Origin: Bifidobacterium breve
Lineage (GTDB): Bacteria > Actinomycetota > Thermoleophilia > Solirubrobacterales > Solirubrobacteraceae
Assembly: GCA_945901565.1 (NCBI GenBank)
Contig: CAMDLG010000006.1
Coordinates: 1 to 33,070 of the forward strand
Reading direction: 5' to 3'
Length of the DNA stretch: 33,070 bases
Positions 23,711 through 30,174 of this stretch are shown in pieces (position 1 is the stretch's first letter; each line of letters starts with the position of its first letter). Below the pieces are notes generated by a model. It saw only the letters and a list, made by a program, of their open reading frames with translations, searched no databases and was not told the origin of the DNA. Both the position numbers and the translations under genes were made by a program.

Positions 23711-24928
23711 ATGAAAACTTCATTCGCTCTGACGATGTCAATTGCCGCCTCGGCTCTACTTGTCGCCTGTGGGGGCTCAAGCAGCTCCGACACCGCGTCG
23801 ACGACGACAGCGAGTAATACGGTTCGGATCGGGATGGAGGGTCCTCTCTCGGGGGATCAGAAGGTGACTGGCGTAGGGATGCTCAACGGCGCGAAGCTCG
23901 CCGCCGATAAGCTCAACGCCAAGGGTGGTCTGCTCGGCAAGCAGATCGAGATCGTCTCGATCGACGATGCTGCCGATCCAACGACCGGCGTAACGGCAGC
24001 AAACGCCGCTATCAAGACAGGCCTTGACGGCGTCGTCGGCCCGTACAACTCGGGCGCTGGAATCAAGACGCTGCCGCTCTACGAAGCCGCCGGGCTAACG
24101 CCGGTCCGTCTCACCTCCGACAGCGCCACGAATGGCATGGGGTACACGCTTCAGCCGATGGATTACCAGATCGCTCCAGTCGCCACGACGGCGCTGACCG
24201 ACTGGCTCGGCGCGAAGTCGGTGGCGATTGCTTACGACCCAACGCCGGGATACACCGCAACGGTCGGCGCCCAGATGAAGAAGCTGCTTGAAGAAGCAGG
24301 CGTCACAGTTACGGCTTACGAGGCTGTGAAGCCCGGTGCGTCGAGTTACGCGAGCACCGTTTCAAAGCTCGAGGCAACCAACCCTGACGCGATCTACTCT
24401 GTTGTCTACTTCCCTGAAGGCGGGCTGATTGCAAAAGCAATGGACGCCAGTTCCTCGAAGGTCAAGTGCATGGCCGATTACGCCTCAGATGACCCCGGCT
24501 TCGTTACGACCGCCGGCAAGGCCGCGGCCCAGAACTGCCCTGTTGTTGGCGTCCCGTCGCCGGGAGATTTCCCTAACGGCGGCTCGTTCGATGCGGCCTA
24601 TCAGAAAGAATTCGGCGAGGGCCCTGGCACCTGGAGCTCTTATGTTTACGACTCGGTCAACCTCCTCGCCACGTGCGTGAAGGAAGCGGGCGGCTTCGAC
24701 AACACACCAAACGCCGACGGCTCAACGACGGCTCAGGTCGACGGCTCGACAGCTCTGACGAAGTGCCTCAACGCCACGAAGGATTGGAAGGGCGTAACCG
24801 GCTCCGTCACGATTGATGCGGCCAACGGCAACCGTGATCCTGCGACCGTCGTCGTACTCGCAACGGACAACAACGGTGCCTTGCACGTCGATAGCTCTTG
24901 GGCCAACGCTGTAAACGCTCCGTACTAA
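23711..24928 (+). CDS. Branched-chain amino-acid-type ABC substrate-binding lipoprotein
   Basis: 405 residues. A lipoprotein signal peptide ends in LLVAC with the lipidated Cys20, followed by a Ser/Thr-rich linker. The mature part (from about 38) begins VRIGMEGPLSGDQ and continues with GAKLAADKLNAKGGLLG, typical of LivJ-like periplasmic-fold proteins (Peripla_BP_6). It would capture amino acids or related small ligands outside the membrane. No permease or ATPase genes lie beside it, so it is an orphan binding protein. ATG 23711 is the start. The stop overlaps the convergent zip gene by 4 bp. Base composition matches its neighbours. Confidence 0.9.
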   Translation: MKTSFALTMSIAASALLVACGGSSSSDTASTTTASNTVRIGMEGPLSGDQKVTGVGMLNGAKLAADKLNAKGGLLGKQIEIVSIDDAADPTTGVTAANAAIKTGLDGVVGPYNSGAGIKTLPLYEAAGLTPVRLTSDSATNGMGYTLQPMDYQIAPVATTALTDWLGAKSVAIAYDPTPGYTATVGAQMKKLLEEAGVTVTAYEAVKPGASSYASTVSKLEATNPDAIYSVVYFPEGGLIAKAMDASSSKVKCMADYASDDPGFVTTAGKAAAQNCPVVGVPSPGDFPNGGSFDAAYQKEFGEGPGTWSSYVYDSVNLLATCVKEAGGFDNTPNADGSTTAQVDGSTALTKCLNATKDWKGVTGSVTIDAANGNRDPATVVVLATDNNGALHVDSSWANAVNAPY

Positions 24929-25665
24929 GCGCCTAGCAGCAGCGCAAGCGCAGCCATCACCAACATTGAGCCGGCTATGCCGACGATTGCCAGGGGCCGG
25001 CCGTCGCGTGGGCCGAGAGCATCGGGGAGTAGCTCCAGGACGACCAACGCGAGCATTGCGCCGGCTGCAAAACCGAGCGACCACGGTAGGAGCACTGTGA
25101 TCTGCTCGACCAGTAGGAAGGCGATGACGGCGCCGATTGGCTGAGGAATACTCGTACCCACAGCCGCCCAGAATTGCTGTGAGCCACTGAAGCCCGCCTG
25201 CGCCATAGGGATCGCTGTCGCTGTTCCTTCAGGCACATTCTGCAACGCGATTGCAATGAATACGAATACCCCGAGGGCGTTGTCTGCCGACCAAGACGAG
25301 CCGAGCGCGAACCCTTCGGGAAGGCTGTGGACAAAGAGCACGGCGAATACGAGCGCCGAGCGCCTCACGTGAACGCCGCTTAGCTGACCGACCTGCATCT
25401 CACGACCAGCCATCGCCCTCTGGCCGATTAGAAGAAAGGCCACGCCGATTACTCCGCCGACGATCAGCGGGAGCCACTGCGCATTACTGATCGGCTCGAT
25501 AATGAGCCCGATTGATGCGGCTGTCATCACGCCGGCCGCGATTCCCCAGAGAAGCGGGCGCCATCGCTCGGTCCGCGTAGGGCCGAGCCAGGCGACTGGA
25601 AGCACGCCTAGGCCGGTGGCAAGCGCGGTCACGCAGGCCAGTAAGAAAACGGTAAATAACGCCAC
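24925..25665 (-). CDS. ZIP-family metal transporter
   Basis: 246 residues, about eight membrane segments. ZIP proteins import zinc, iron or manganese. The metal-site motifs are HSLPEG (His113, Glu117) and QNVPEG (Gln142, Asn143, Glu146), as in ZupT/GufA-type proteins. The start is GTG 25665, with TAACCT ending 6 nt upstream, so the transcript is probably leaderless. It was originally divergent from efp: a truncated second copy of its first roughly 30 codons lies at 29423-29521 next to the intact efp. No zinc-uptake-regulator box was recognised. Confidence 0.9.
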   Translation of the reverse strand: MALFTVFLLACVTALATGLGVLPVAWLGPTRTERWRPLLWGIAAGVMTAASIGLIIEPISNAQWLPLIVGGVIGVAFLLIGQRAMAGREMQVGQLSGVHVRRSALVFAVLFVHSLPEGFALGSSWSADNALGVFVFIAIALQNVPEGTATAIPMAQAGFSGSQQFWAAVGTSIPQPIGAVIAFLLVEQITVLLPWSLGFAAGAMLALVVLELLPDALGPRDGRPLAIVGIAGSMLVMAALALLLGA

Positions 25666-25671
25666 CGTCGC

Positions 25672-25677
25672 AGGTTA
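25672..25677 (-). promoter_or_regulatory. -10 element TAACCT of zip
   Basis: TAACCT on the minus strand ends 6 nt before the GTG start. The counterpart in the right repeat is TAGCCT with 7 nt spacing. Confidence 0.45.
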
Positions 25678-25727
25678 CGACAGCCGACGGCGCTGCAGTC
25701 TGCCCACCTCACACTCTCTCACCGCGC

Positions 25728-25733
25728 TAACCT
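25728..25733 (+). promoter_or_regulatory. -10 element TAACCT of the truncated efp copy
   Basis: Identical in sequence and spacing (10 nt to ATG) to the promoter of the intact efp. It sits in the same inverted repeat, CCGCG-N7-CGCGG. It may now drive the start of the inserted segment. Confidence 0.45.
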
Positions 25734-25743
25734 CGCGGCTCCG

Positions 25744-25911
25744 ATGATCTCAACCAATCAGCTCAGTCAGGTCCTGTCAAGCACACCGCGGCGCTGGCAG
25801 ACCGTGAGATCGGGACGGCAGGCCGGCCGCGCTGGCCCGACGCTCGTGTCGAGCACGTCGCTTATGGTCATGCGATGCGCCTTTCGAGGGTTTTCTGTCT
25901 GTCGCTTCTAG
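25744..25911 (+). pseudogene. Truncated efp copy (first 7 codons only)
   Basis: The frame starts MISTNQL exactly as the intact efp at 29599, then diverges completely (SQVLSSTPRR...) and ends at TAG 25909. The gene was cut at about codon 8, marking the left boundary of the inserted or duplicated segment. No EF-P domain remains. Confidence 0.7.
25863..25868 (+). promoter_or_regulatory. -10 element TATGGT of the pentapeptide gene
   Basis: TATGGT ends 6 nt before ATG 25875; no Shine-Dalgarno. Leaderless arrangement. Confidence 0.4.
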
Positions 25912-26096
25912 CGGTTGCGCTGCTCGCTGGCTCAGCGCAGGCCCGCATCGCCAAGGGCTGCGTAATCAAAGCTAAGACGAACTGCGTCGGCGAGAACCTC
26001 AGCGGGCAGAACCTGCGCGGAGCGAAGCTCCAGGGAGCAAAGCTTCACTACTACACCGCACCAAAGAAGAAGGGCGTTGACCCATGGATTTCCTGA
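25875..26096 (+). CDS. Short secreted pentapeptide-repeat protein, probably 3'-truncated
   Basis: 73 residues. A clear Sec signal peptide (MRLSRVFCLSLLAVALLAGSAQA) is followed by two Cys and about three pentapeptide units (ENLSG, QNLRG, AKLQG, AKL). Full pentapeptide-repeat proteins form right-handed beta helices of many more units, so this one ends abruptly. Its final residues (YYTAPKKKGVDPWIS) run into the start of the acyltransferase gene (overlap 26084-26096), where base composition changes. The simplest reading is a gene whose 3' part was lost when the GC-rich module joined. It could still yield a small secreted peptide. Confidence 0.55.
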   Translation: MRLSRVFCLSLLAVALLAGSAQARIAKGCVIKAKTNCVGENLSGQNLRGAKLQGAKLHYYTAPKKKGVDPWIS

Positions 26097-27874
26097 CCGC
26101 CGCCGACGCCGAGCAGCTTGGAGGGGAGTGCTACCGCCTGATCATCGCCCTCGTGCGTCTGAACAAGCGCCCCGATGGCACCGTCCCCTCCTGCGAGGAG
26201 GTTCGCGGGCTGATCGAGGAGCGCGTGCAGCGCTCGCCGCGCTTTCGCCAGTTCCCCTACCAGCCCCCCGGCTACAGCGGCCTGCCGGCCTGGGCCGACT
26301 GCCAGGACTTCGACATCGACGACCACCTGGTCAGGGCCGACACCGACGGCCCGGCCGACCGCCACCAGGTCGAAGAGCTGCTGGCCGAGTGGATGACCAC
26401 CCCGATCGACGAGACGAAGCCGCTGTGGCGCATCCAGTACGTGGAGACCGAGGACGGCGCCGCGCTCCTGTGGAAGTCCGGCCACGCGATCGCCGACGGC
26501 GTGGGCACCCTTGCCCTGCTCGCGATGCTCCTCTTTGACGTAACCGGGGAGCCGGTTCGCGAGGAGGCCGCCCGCTGGGAGCCGGCCCCGCTGCCGACCG
26601 CCGCCGAACTCAAGGAGGCCGCCCGCGCCGCGGGAGCCGAGGAGGAGGTCGTCGTCGAGACCCCGCTGCAGAAGGCGATGGCCGTCTTCTCCAGCCCTGC
26701 CTCGATCAAGGAGGCCGCGGCCGGCACGGCGCAGATGAGCCGTTACCTGCTGCGCAAGGCCCGTACCGACTTCGCACCCAGCCCGCTCTGGGCCGGTAAC
26801 GGGCCGCCGGTCGACCTGCGCACCCTCGAGTACCCGCTGGAGCGCCTCAAGCTCCTGGGCCGCGGGCTAGGCACCGGCGCGACGATGAACGACGTGATCC
26901 TCGGCATGACCGGCGGCGGCCTGCGCCGGTGGTGCCTGGAGAACGGCCACCCGCTCGACGAGCTGGCGGTCCGCGTGCCGGCCGCCACCGGCCGGGGCAG
27001 CAGTACCGGGACGATCGCGCCGATGATCGTTCCCGTGCCGCTTGCGGAGGAGGACCCGGTTCGCCGCGTGAGGATGATCCGCGAGCGCACCGAGGCGGTC
27101 AAGTCCTCCGGTGAGCTGGAGGTGGCGGTGCAGGCGATGGCCCTGGCCCGCGAGGTCCCCGGCCCGGTGGGCGAGCGCCTCAACAACCTGATCTTTGGCA
27201 AGGGGCAGGCCAACGTGGAGATCCACAACGTGCCCGGCCCGTCGCTCGAGCTCTACGTGCTCGGCGCGCCGATCGCCTCCTTACACAGCTTCAGCCTCCC
27301 GCGTCCGCAGGTGGCGATTCAGGTGAACCTCGTCTCGATCGGTGGCCTGGTCACGATCGGGCTGGCCGCCGACACCGCGGTGGTCGGCAGCCTCGACCCG
27401 TTCGTGCGCGGGATGGCCGAGACCGAAGAGGCCCTGGCCCGCGGCGTGGCCAACCTTGACCTCGTTCGCCGCGTGCCGATCTTCGCCCCGCTCGAGGACG
27501 AGCTGCAGGAGGACCTCGCCGCCCGCATGGCCTCACGCGAGGTCGAGGCCGGCGAGGTGCTGGTCAAGCAGGGCGACGCGGCCGACGACTTCTTCCTCAT
27601 CGTCCAGGGCAGCTTCGACACCGAGGTCGACGGCGAGTCGGTCCGCCAGATGGGCCCGGGCGACTCGTTCGGGGAGATTGGCCTCCTGCGCGACACCGAG
27701 CGCACCGCCACGGTCACCGCCGAAGCCGACGGCGTGGTGATGGCCCTCAGCCGCGAGGACTTCCTCAATGCGGTCGCCGCCGACCCGGCGAGCATGGTCG
27801 TGGCCGATGCGATCATCAACACCCGCCTGGGTGACCTGGGCCGCTACCGGGCCTTCAGCGAACCGCCGGGTTGA
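26084..27874 (+). CDS. Wax ester synthase/DGAT-type acyltransferase fused to a cyclic-nucleotide-binding domain
   Basis: 596 residues. Residues 1-455 are a WS/DGAT domain, which esterifies fatty alcohols or diacylglycerol with acyl-CoA to make neutral lipid. The active-site motif is GHAIADG (133-139): the second His and the DG of HHxxxDG are kept and the first His is Gly. PLWR, the NVPGP segment and the C-terminal NLVSIGG stretch are family marks. Residues about 462-596 form a cNMP-binding domain: RRVPIFAPLEDE, EVLVKQGD, and the phosphate-binding cassette FGEIGLLRDTERTATV with the key Glu531 and Arg540. No membrane helix. It overlaps the convergent exporter by 20 bp. Composition is foreign-looking. 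Both domains are clear; allosteric control by cAMP/cGMP is inference. Confidence 0.88.
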   Translation: MDFLTAADAEQLGGECYRLIIALVRLNKRPDGTVPSCEEVRGLIEERVQRSPRFRQFPYQPPGYSGLPAWADCQDFDIDDHLVRADTDGPADRHQVEELLAEWMTTPIDETKPLWRIQYVETEDGAALLWKSGHAIADGVGTLALLAMLLFDVTGEPVREEAARWEPAPLPTAAELKEAARAAGAEEEVVVETPLQKAMAVFSSPASIKEAAAGTAQMSRYLLRKARTDFAPSPLWAGNGPPVDLRTLEYPLERLKLLGRGLGTGATMNDVILGMTGGGLRRWCLENGHPLDELAVRVPAATGRGSSTGTIAPMIVPVPLAEEDPVRRVRMIRERTEAVKSSGELEVAVQAMALAREVPGPVGERLNNLIFGKGQANVEIHNVPGPSLELYVLGAPIASLHSFSLPRPQVAIQVNLVSIGGLVTIGLAADTAVVGSLDPFVRGMAETEEALARGVANLDLVRRVPIFAPLEDELQEDLAARMASREVEAGEVLVKQGDAADDFFLIVQGSFDTEVDGESVRQMGPGDSFGEIGLLRDTERTATVTAEADGVVMALSREDFLNAVAADPASMVVADAIINTRLGDLGRYRAFSEPPG

Positions 27875-29276
27875 CCGGCTGGACGGCCTCTTCGGCCTGC
27901 TCCAGGGCGATGGCGTCCCCGGTGCCGGCGCCCGGGTTCCTGAACATCCTCAGCAGCCAGGCGGCCAGCAGGGCCAGGACGACGATCCCCGCCCCGATCA
28001 GCGAGACCTGCGCAATGCTGTCGGAGAAGACCCGAAGGCCGGTGTCCAGGTCGCCGGCGGGCAGCGTCGAGCTCTCAGCCGGGTGCTGGATCTGCGAGTC
28101 GATCTTTTGCCCCTCGCTGGAGCCGACGCCGGCGGTCAGCGCGCTACGGACCAGTGCGTTCGTGACCGCGCCGAGAAAAAGCGATCCGGCGGCAAGGCCG
28201 GACTGGACCGCGACGGTCATCGTGCCGGAGATCATCCCGCGCTCTACCGGGTCGGCGTCGGTTATGGCCAGCACGTTCACCGGCGTGGAGGCGAGGTTCA
28301 TGCCGACTCCCAGCAGGAACATCGGGATCACGATCTGCGCGTAGGACTCCAGCGTGAAGGCGTAGGCGATGACCGCCAGGCAGGCGGCAACCGTCACGTA
28401 ACCGGCGATCGTCGGCGAACGCCAGCCGACCCTGTCCTTCAGGCGGCCGGAGACCACGCCGCCGATGCCCATTCCCAGGACGCCGGGGAGTAACGCCAGG
28501 CCAGCCCGCAGGGCGTCGTAGCCCAGGACGGTCTGGAGGTAGGTACCGGTGTAGATGAAGATCCAGATCAGGGGGACGTGGATCCAGAAGACTAGGAAGA
28601 GCCCGCTGCGCAGGGAGGGACGCCTGAGCATCTCCCAGCTGATGAACCGCTCCCGGTTGCGGTCGGGTCCCTCGCCGGCGCCGCGCAGGTAGACGTGGCC
28701 GAGAAGGAGGAGCGGTCCGACGATGATCGGGTTGATCAGGAAGATCCAGTTCCAGCTGACTGCGTCGACGATCACGCCGCCGACCAGCGGGCCGATTGCC
28801 ATCCCGACTGCGCCGACGGCGATGTAGACGCCGAAGGCGACGCCGGTCTTGTCCGGGGGCGCCACGCGGGTAACTAGCGCCTGCAGGCAGGGCAAGAGGA
28901 CGGCGGCGCCCAGGCCCTGCACCACGCGGCCACCGATGATCAGCTCGAAGCCACCGGCAAGGCCGCACATCAATGAACCGATCGCGAAGACGACCATGCC
29001 GATGTTCATTCCCCTGATCTGGCCCACCCGGTCCCCGAACATGCCGCCCGGGATCAGCATCAGCGCGAAGACGATCAGGTAGGCGTTGACCACCCACTGG
29101 GCCTGCGACGGCGCCAGGCCCAGGTCGTCCTCGATGGTCGGCAGGGCGACCGAGATGATCGTCAGGTCGATCGAGGTGACCAGGCTCGCGGTGCCCAGCA
29201 CGAGGATCGCAACCTTCCACCCGCGCGAGGGGATACCGGCGCCCCCGCCGCCAGCGGCGGAATCTGTCCCACCCAT
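27855..29276 (-). CDS. MFS exporter, DHA2 (14-TM, EmrB/QacA-like) family
   Basis: 473 residues with about 14 hydrophobic segments. Motifs: the DLTIISVALPTIEDDLG segment at the end of TM1, GDRVGQIRG (motif A, loop 2-3) and GPLVGGVIVDAVSWNWIF (motif C, antiporter signature in TM5 and following). Such proteins expel drugs, lipids or amphiphiles using the proton gradient. ATG 29276 (MGGTDS) is chosen over TTG 29282; TAGTCT ends 8 nt before it. It shares the GC-rich composition of the acyltransferase and meets it tail-to-tail with a 20-bp overlap, so the pair probably arrived together. Whether it exports an acyltransferase product is speculation. Confidence 0.9.
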   Translation of the reverse strand: MGGTDSAAGGGGAGIPSRGWKVAILVLGTASLVTSIDLTIISVALPTIEDDLGLAPSQAQWVVNAYLIVFALMLIPGGMFGDRVGQIRGMNIGMVVFAIGSLMCGLAGGFELIIGGRVVQGLGAAVLLPCLQALVTRVAPPDKTGVAFGVYIAVGAVGMAIGPLVGGVIVDAVSWNWIFLINPIIVGPLLLLGHVYLRGAGEGPDRNRERFISWEMLRRPSLRSGLFLVFWIHVPLIWIFIYTGTYLQTVLGYDALRAGLALLPGVLGMGIGGVVSGRLKDRVGWRSPTIAGYVTVAACLAVIAYAFTLESYAQIVIPMFLLGVGMNLASTPVNVLAITDADPVERGMISGTMTVAVQSGLAAGSLFLGAVTNALVRSALTAGVGSSEGQKIDSQIQHPAESSTLPAGDLDTGLRVFSDSIAQVSLIGAGIVVLALLAAWLLRMFRNPGAGTGDAIALEQAEEAVQPVNPAVR

Positions 29277-29284
29277 GGGCAAAG

Positions 29285-29290
29285 AGACTA
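29285..29290 (-). promoter_or_regulatory. -10 element TAGTCT of the MFS gene
   Basis: TAGTCT read on the minus strand, 8 nt before ATG 29276. The 322-bp stretch 29277-29598 has no intact gene: it holds this promoter, a palindrome, the zip remnant and the efp promoter. Confidence 0.4.
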
Positions 29291-29303
29291 CCCCGAGGAC
29301 GGT

Positions 29304-29320
29304 GGTCGTGGCCGACGACC
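29304..29320. promoter_or_regulatory. Palindrome over the MFS -35 region
   Basis: GGTCGT and ACGACC form a perfect 6-bp inverted repeat with a 5-nt spacer, 14-30 bp upstream of the MFS -10 hexamer. The position suits an operator for a TetR- or MarR-type repressor. No regulator gene lies in the window. Confidence 0.35.
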
Positions 29321-29422
29321 GTTCCCGTCGCTGTATACGCGTACGGCGATGGTCGACGAGCGCGTTAACGACCTGAGCAGCCCTGGTGCTCGGTAGATCC
29401 GGTGGAAGATGCCGGTACAGCT

Positions 29423-29521
29423 CTCCGTTCCGTCCGTCCCCAACCAGGCGACCGGCAGCGCCCCCAGTCCGGTCGCGAGCGCAGTCGCGCAGGCGAGTAG
29501 AAAAACAGTCGGCAAGACCAC
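29423..29521 (-). pseudogene. Truncated zip copy (first ~30 codons)
   Basis: From GTG 29521 the frame reads MVLPTVFLLACATALATGLG and continues with ALPVAWLG, matching the intact ZIP transporter start at 25665 in 24 of 28 residues. It then runs into unrelated sequence (CTGIFHRIYR) and ends by about 29288. Only the first membrane helix remains. It marks the right boundary of the inserted segment. Confidence 0.75.
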
Positions 29522-29576
29522 GTGGCGCAGGCTACGACAGTCCGCGGCGCGAGCCTCGAGGCGGCCCCCGGCCTTG

Positions 29577-29593
29577 CCGCGCTAACCTCGCGG
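29577..29593 (+). promoter_or_regulatory. efp promoter within an inverted repeat
   Basis: The -10 hexamer TAACCT (29583-29588) ends 10 nt before ATG 29599 and is embedded in CCGCG-N7-CGCGG (29577-29581 and 29589-29593). The arrangement is conserved in the left repeat. The inverted repeat could be an operator or, in the transcript, a hairpin cut by the start site. Confidence 0.45.
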
Positions 29594-29598
29594 CTCCA

Positions 29599-30159
29599 AT
29601 GATTTCAACCAATCAGCTTAAGAACGGCAATCACATCGAGGTCGATGGAACGGTCTTCAAGGTCGTTGACTTTCAGCACGTCAAGCCAGGCAAGGGGCCA
29701 GCGTTCGTGCGCACGAAGCTGCGCCGTACTTCCGATGGCAACGTGATCGACAAAACTTTCCGCGCCGGCGAAAAGTTCCGATCGGTTCGCTCTGAAGCCC
29801 GACGGATGAGTTTCCTCTACTCCGACGGGAGCGAAGCGCACTTCATGGATTCTGAGTCGTTCGAGCAGATAGCGCTGCCGCTCTCGCTCGTTGAGGAAGA
29901 GCTGCGTTGGACTAAGCCGAATGACGATGTCGACATGCTGTTCATCGACTCGGAGCCGAGCACGCTCCAGCTCCCCGCCTCGGTCGAGCTAGAGGTGACC
30001 GAAACGGAGCCTGGACTACGCGGCGACACAGCTTCTGGCGGCGGCAACAAGCCAGCGACGCTTGAGACTGGTGCCGTGATTCAGGTGCCACTTTTCGTCA
30101 ATATCGGCGACAAGATCAAGGTTCAGACCGATACCGGCGACTACATGTCGCGCGCGTAG
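29599..30159 (+). CDS. efp: Translation elongation factor P
   Basis: 186 residues. EF-P rescues ribosomes stalled at polyproline. The N-terminal KOW domain holds the loop VKPGKGPAF with the tip lysine (modified in some species); no epmA/epmB-like modifier is visible here. The middle and C-terminal OB folds follow, ending VPLFVNIGDKIKVQTDTGDY, the EF-P signature. ATG 29599 (MISTNQLKNG) is confirmed by the family start; a frame reaching up to 29386 is spurious. It leads efp-nusB-xseB-like-ispA, with nusB starting 15 nt downstream. Confidence 0.97.
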   Translation: MISTNQLKNGNHIEVDGTVFKVVDFQHVKPGKGPAFVRTKLRRTSDGNVIDKTFRAGEKFRSVRSEARRMSFLYSDGSEAHFMDSESFEQIALPLSLVEEELRWTKPNDDVDMLFIDSEPSTLQLPASVELEVTETEPGLRGDTASGGGNKPATLETGAVIQVPLFVNIGDKIKVQTDTGDYMSRA

Positions 30160-30174
30160 AACAGCGGGCTCGGC

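Larger units (their letters stand above)
25567..25767. repeat. Left direct repeat: zip 5' end - promoters - efp start
   Basis: This stretch repeats, in the same orientation and about 3855 bp later, at 29423-29622. The two copies share the zip N-terminus (24 of the first 28 residues identical), the divergent promoter region and the first codons of efp. Over 42 nt around the efp start (25722-25763 against 29577-29618) only two bases differ. In this left copy zip is intact and efp is cut off. Confidence 0.85.
25768..29422. other. Inserted segment between duplicated zip/efp junctions
   Basis: About 3.65 kb lies between the two direct repeats. It holds a short secreted pentapeptide protein, an acyltransferase-cNMP fusion and an MFS exporter. 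From about 26080 to 29280 the DNA is visibly richer in G and C, with almost every third codon position G or C, than genes on either side. No transposase, integrase or terminal inverted repeat was found. The structure fits single-crossover integration of a circular donor at the zip/efp junction, or a tandem duplication with cargo. Confidence 0.65.
29423..29622. repeat. Right direct repeat: zip 5' end - promoters - efp start
   Basis: Second copy of the junction at 25567-25767. Here efp is intact and zip is cut after about 30 codons. The zip part is more diverged and more GC-rich than the left copy, whereas the efp promoter/start is nearly identical, so the two halves may have different origins. 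Confidence 0.85.

Noticed and set aside
27768-28493. 241-residue plus-strand frame
   Set aside because: Antisense of the MFS gene in GC-rich DNA; low-complexity composition and no recognisable domain.
28144-29220. 358-residue minus-strand frame in the exporter region
   Set aside because: It is a GC-driven shadow in another frame of the MFS gene; Arg/Pro/Gly-rich with no membrane segments or motifs.
29386-29598. N-terminal extension of efp to 29386
   Set aside because: The extension is Arg/Pro-rich, crosses the zip remnant and the efp promoter, and precedes the family-standard EF-P start at 29599.
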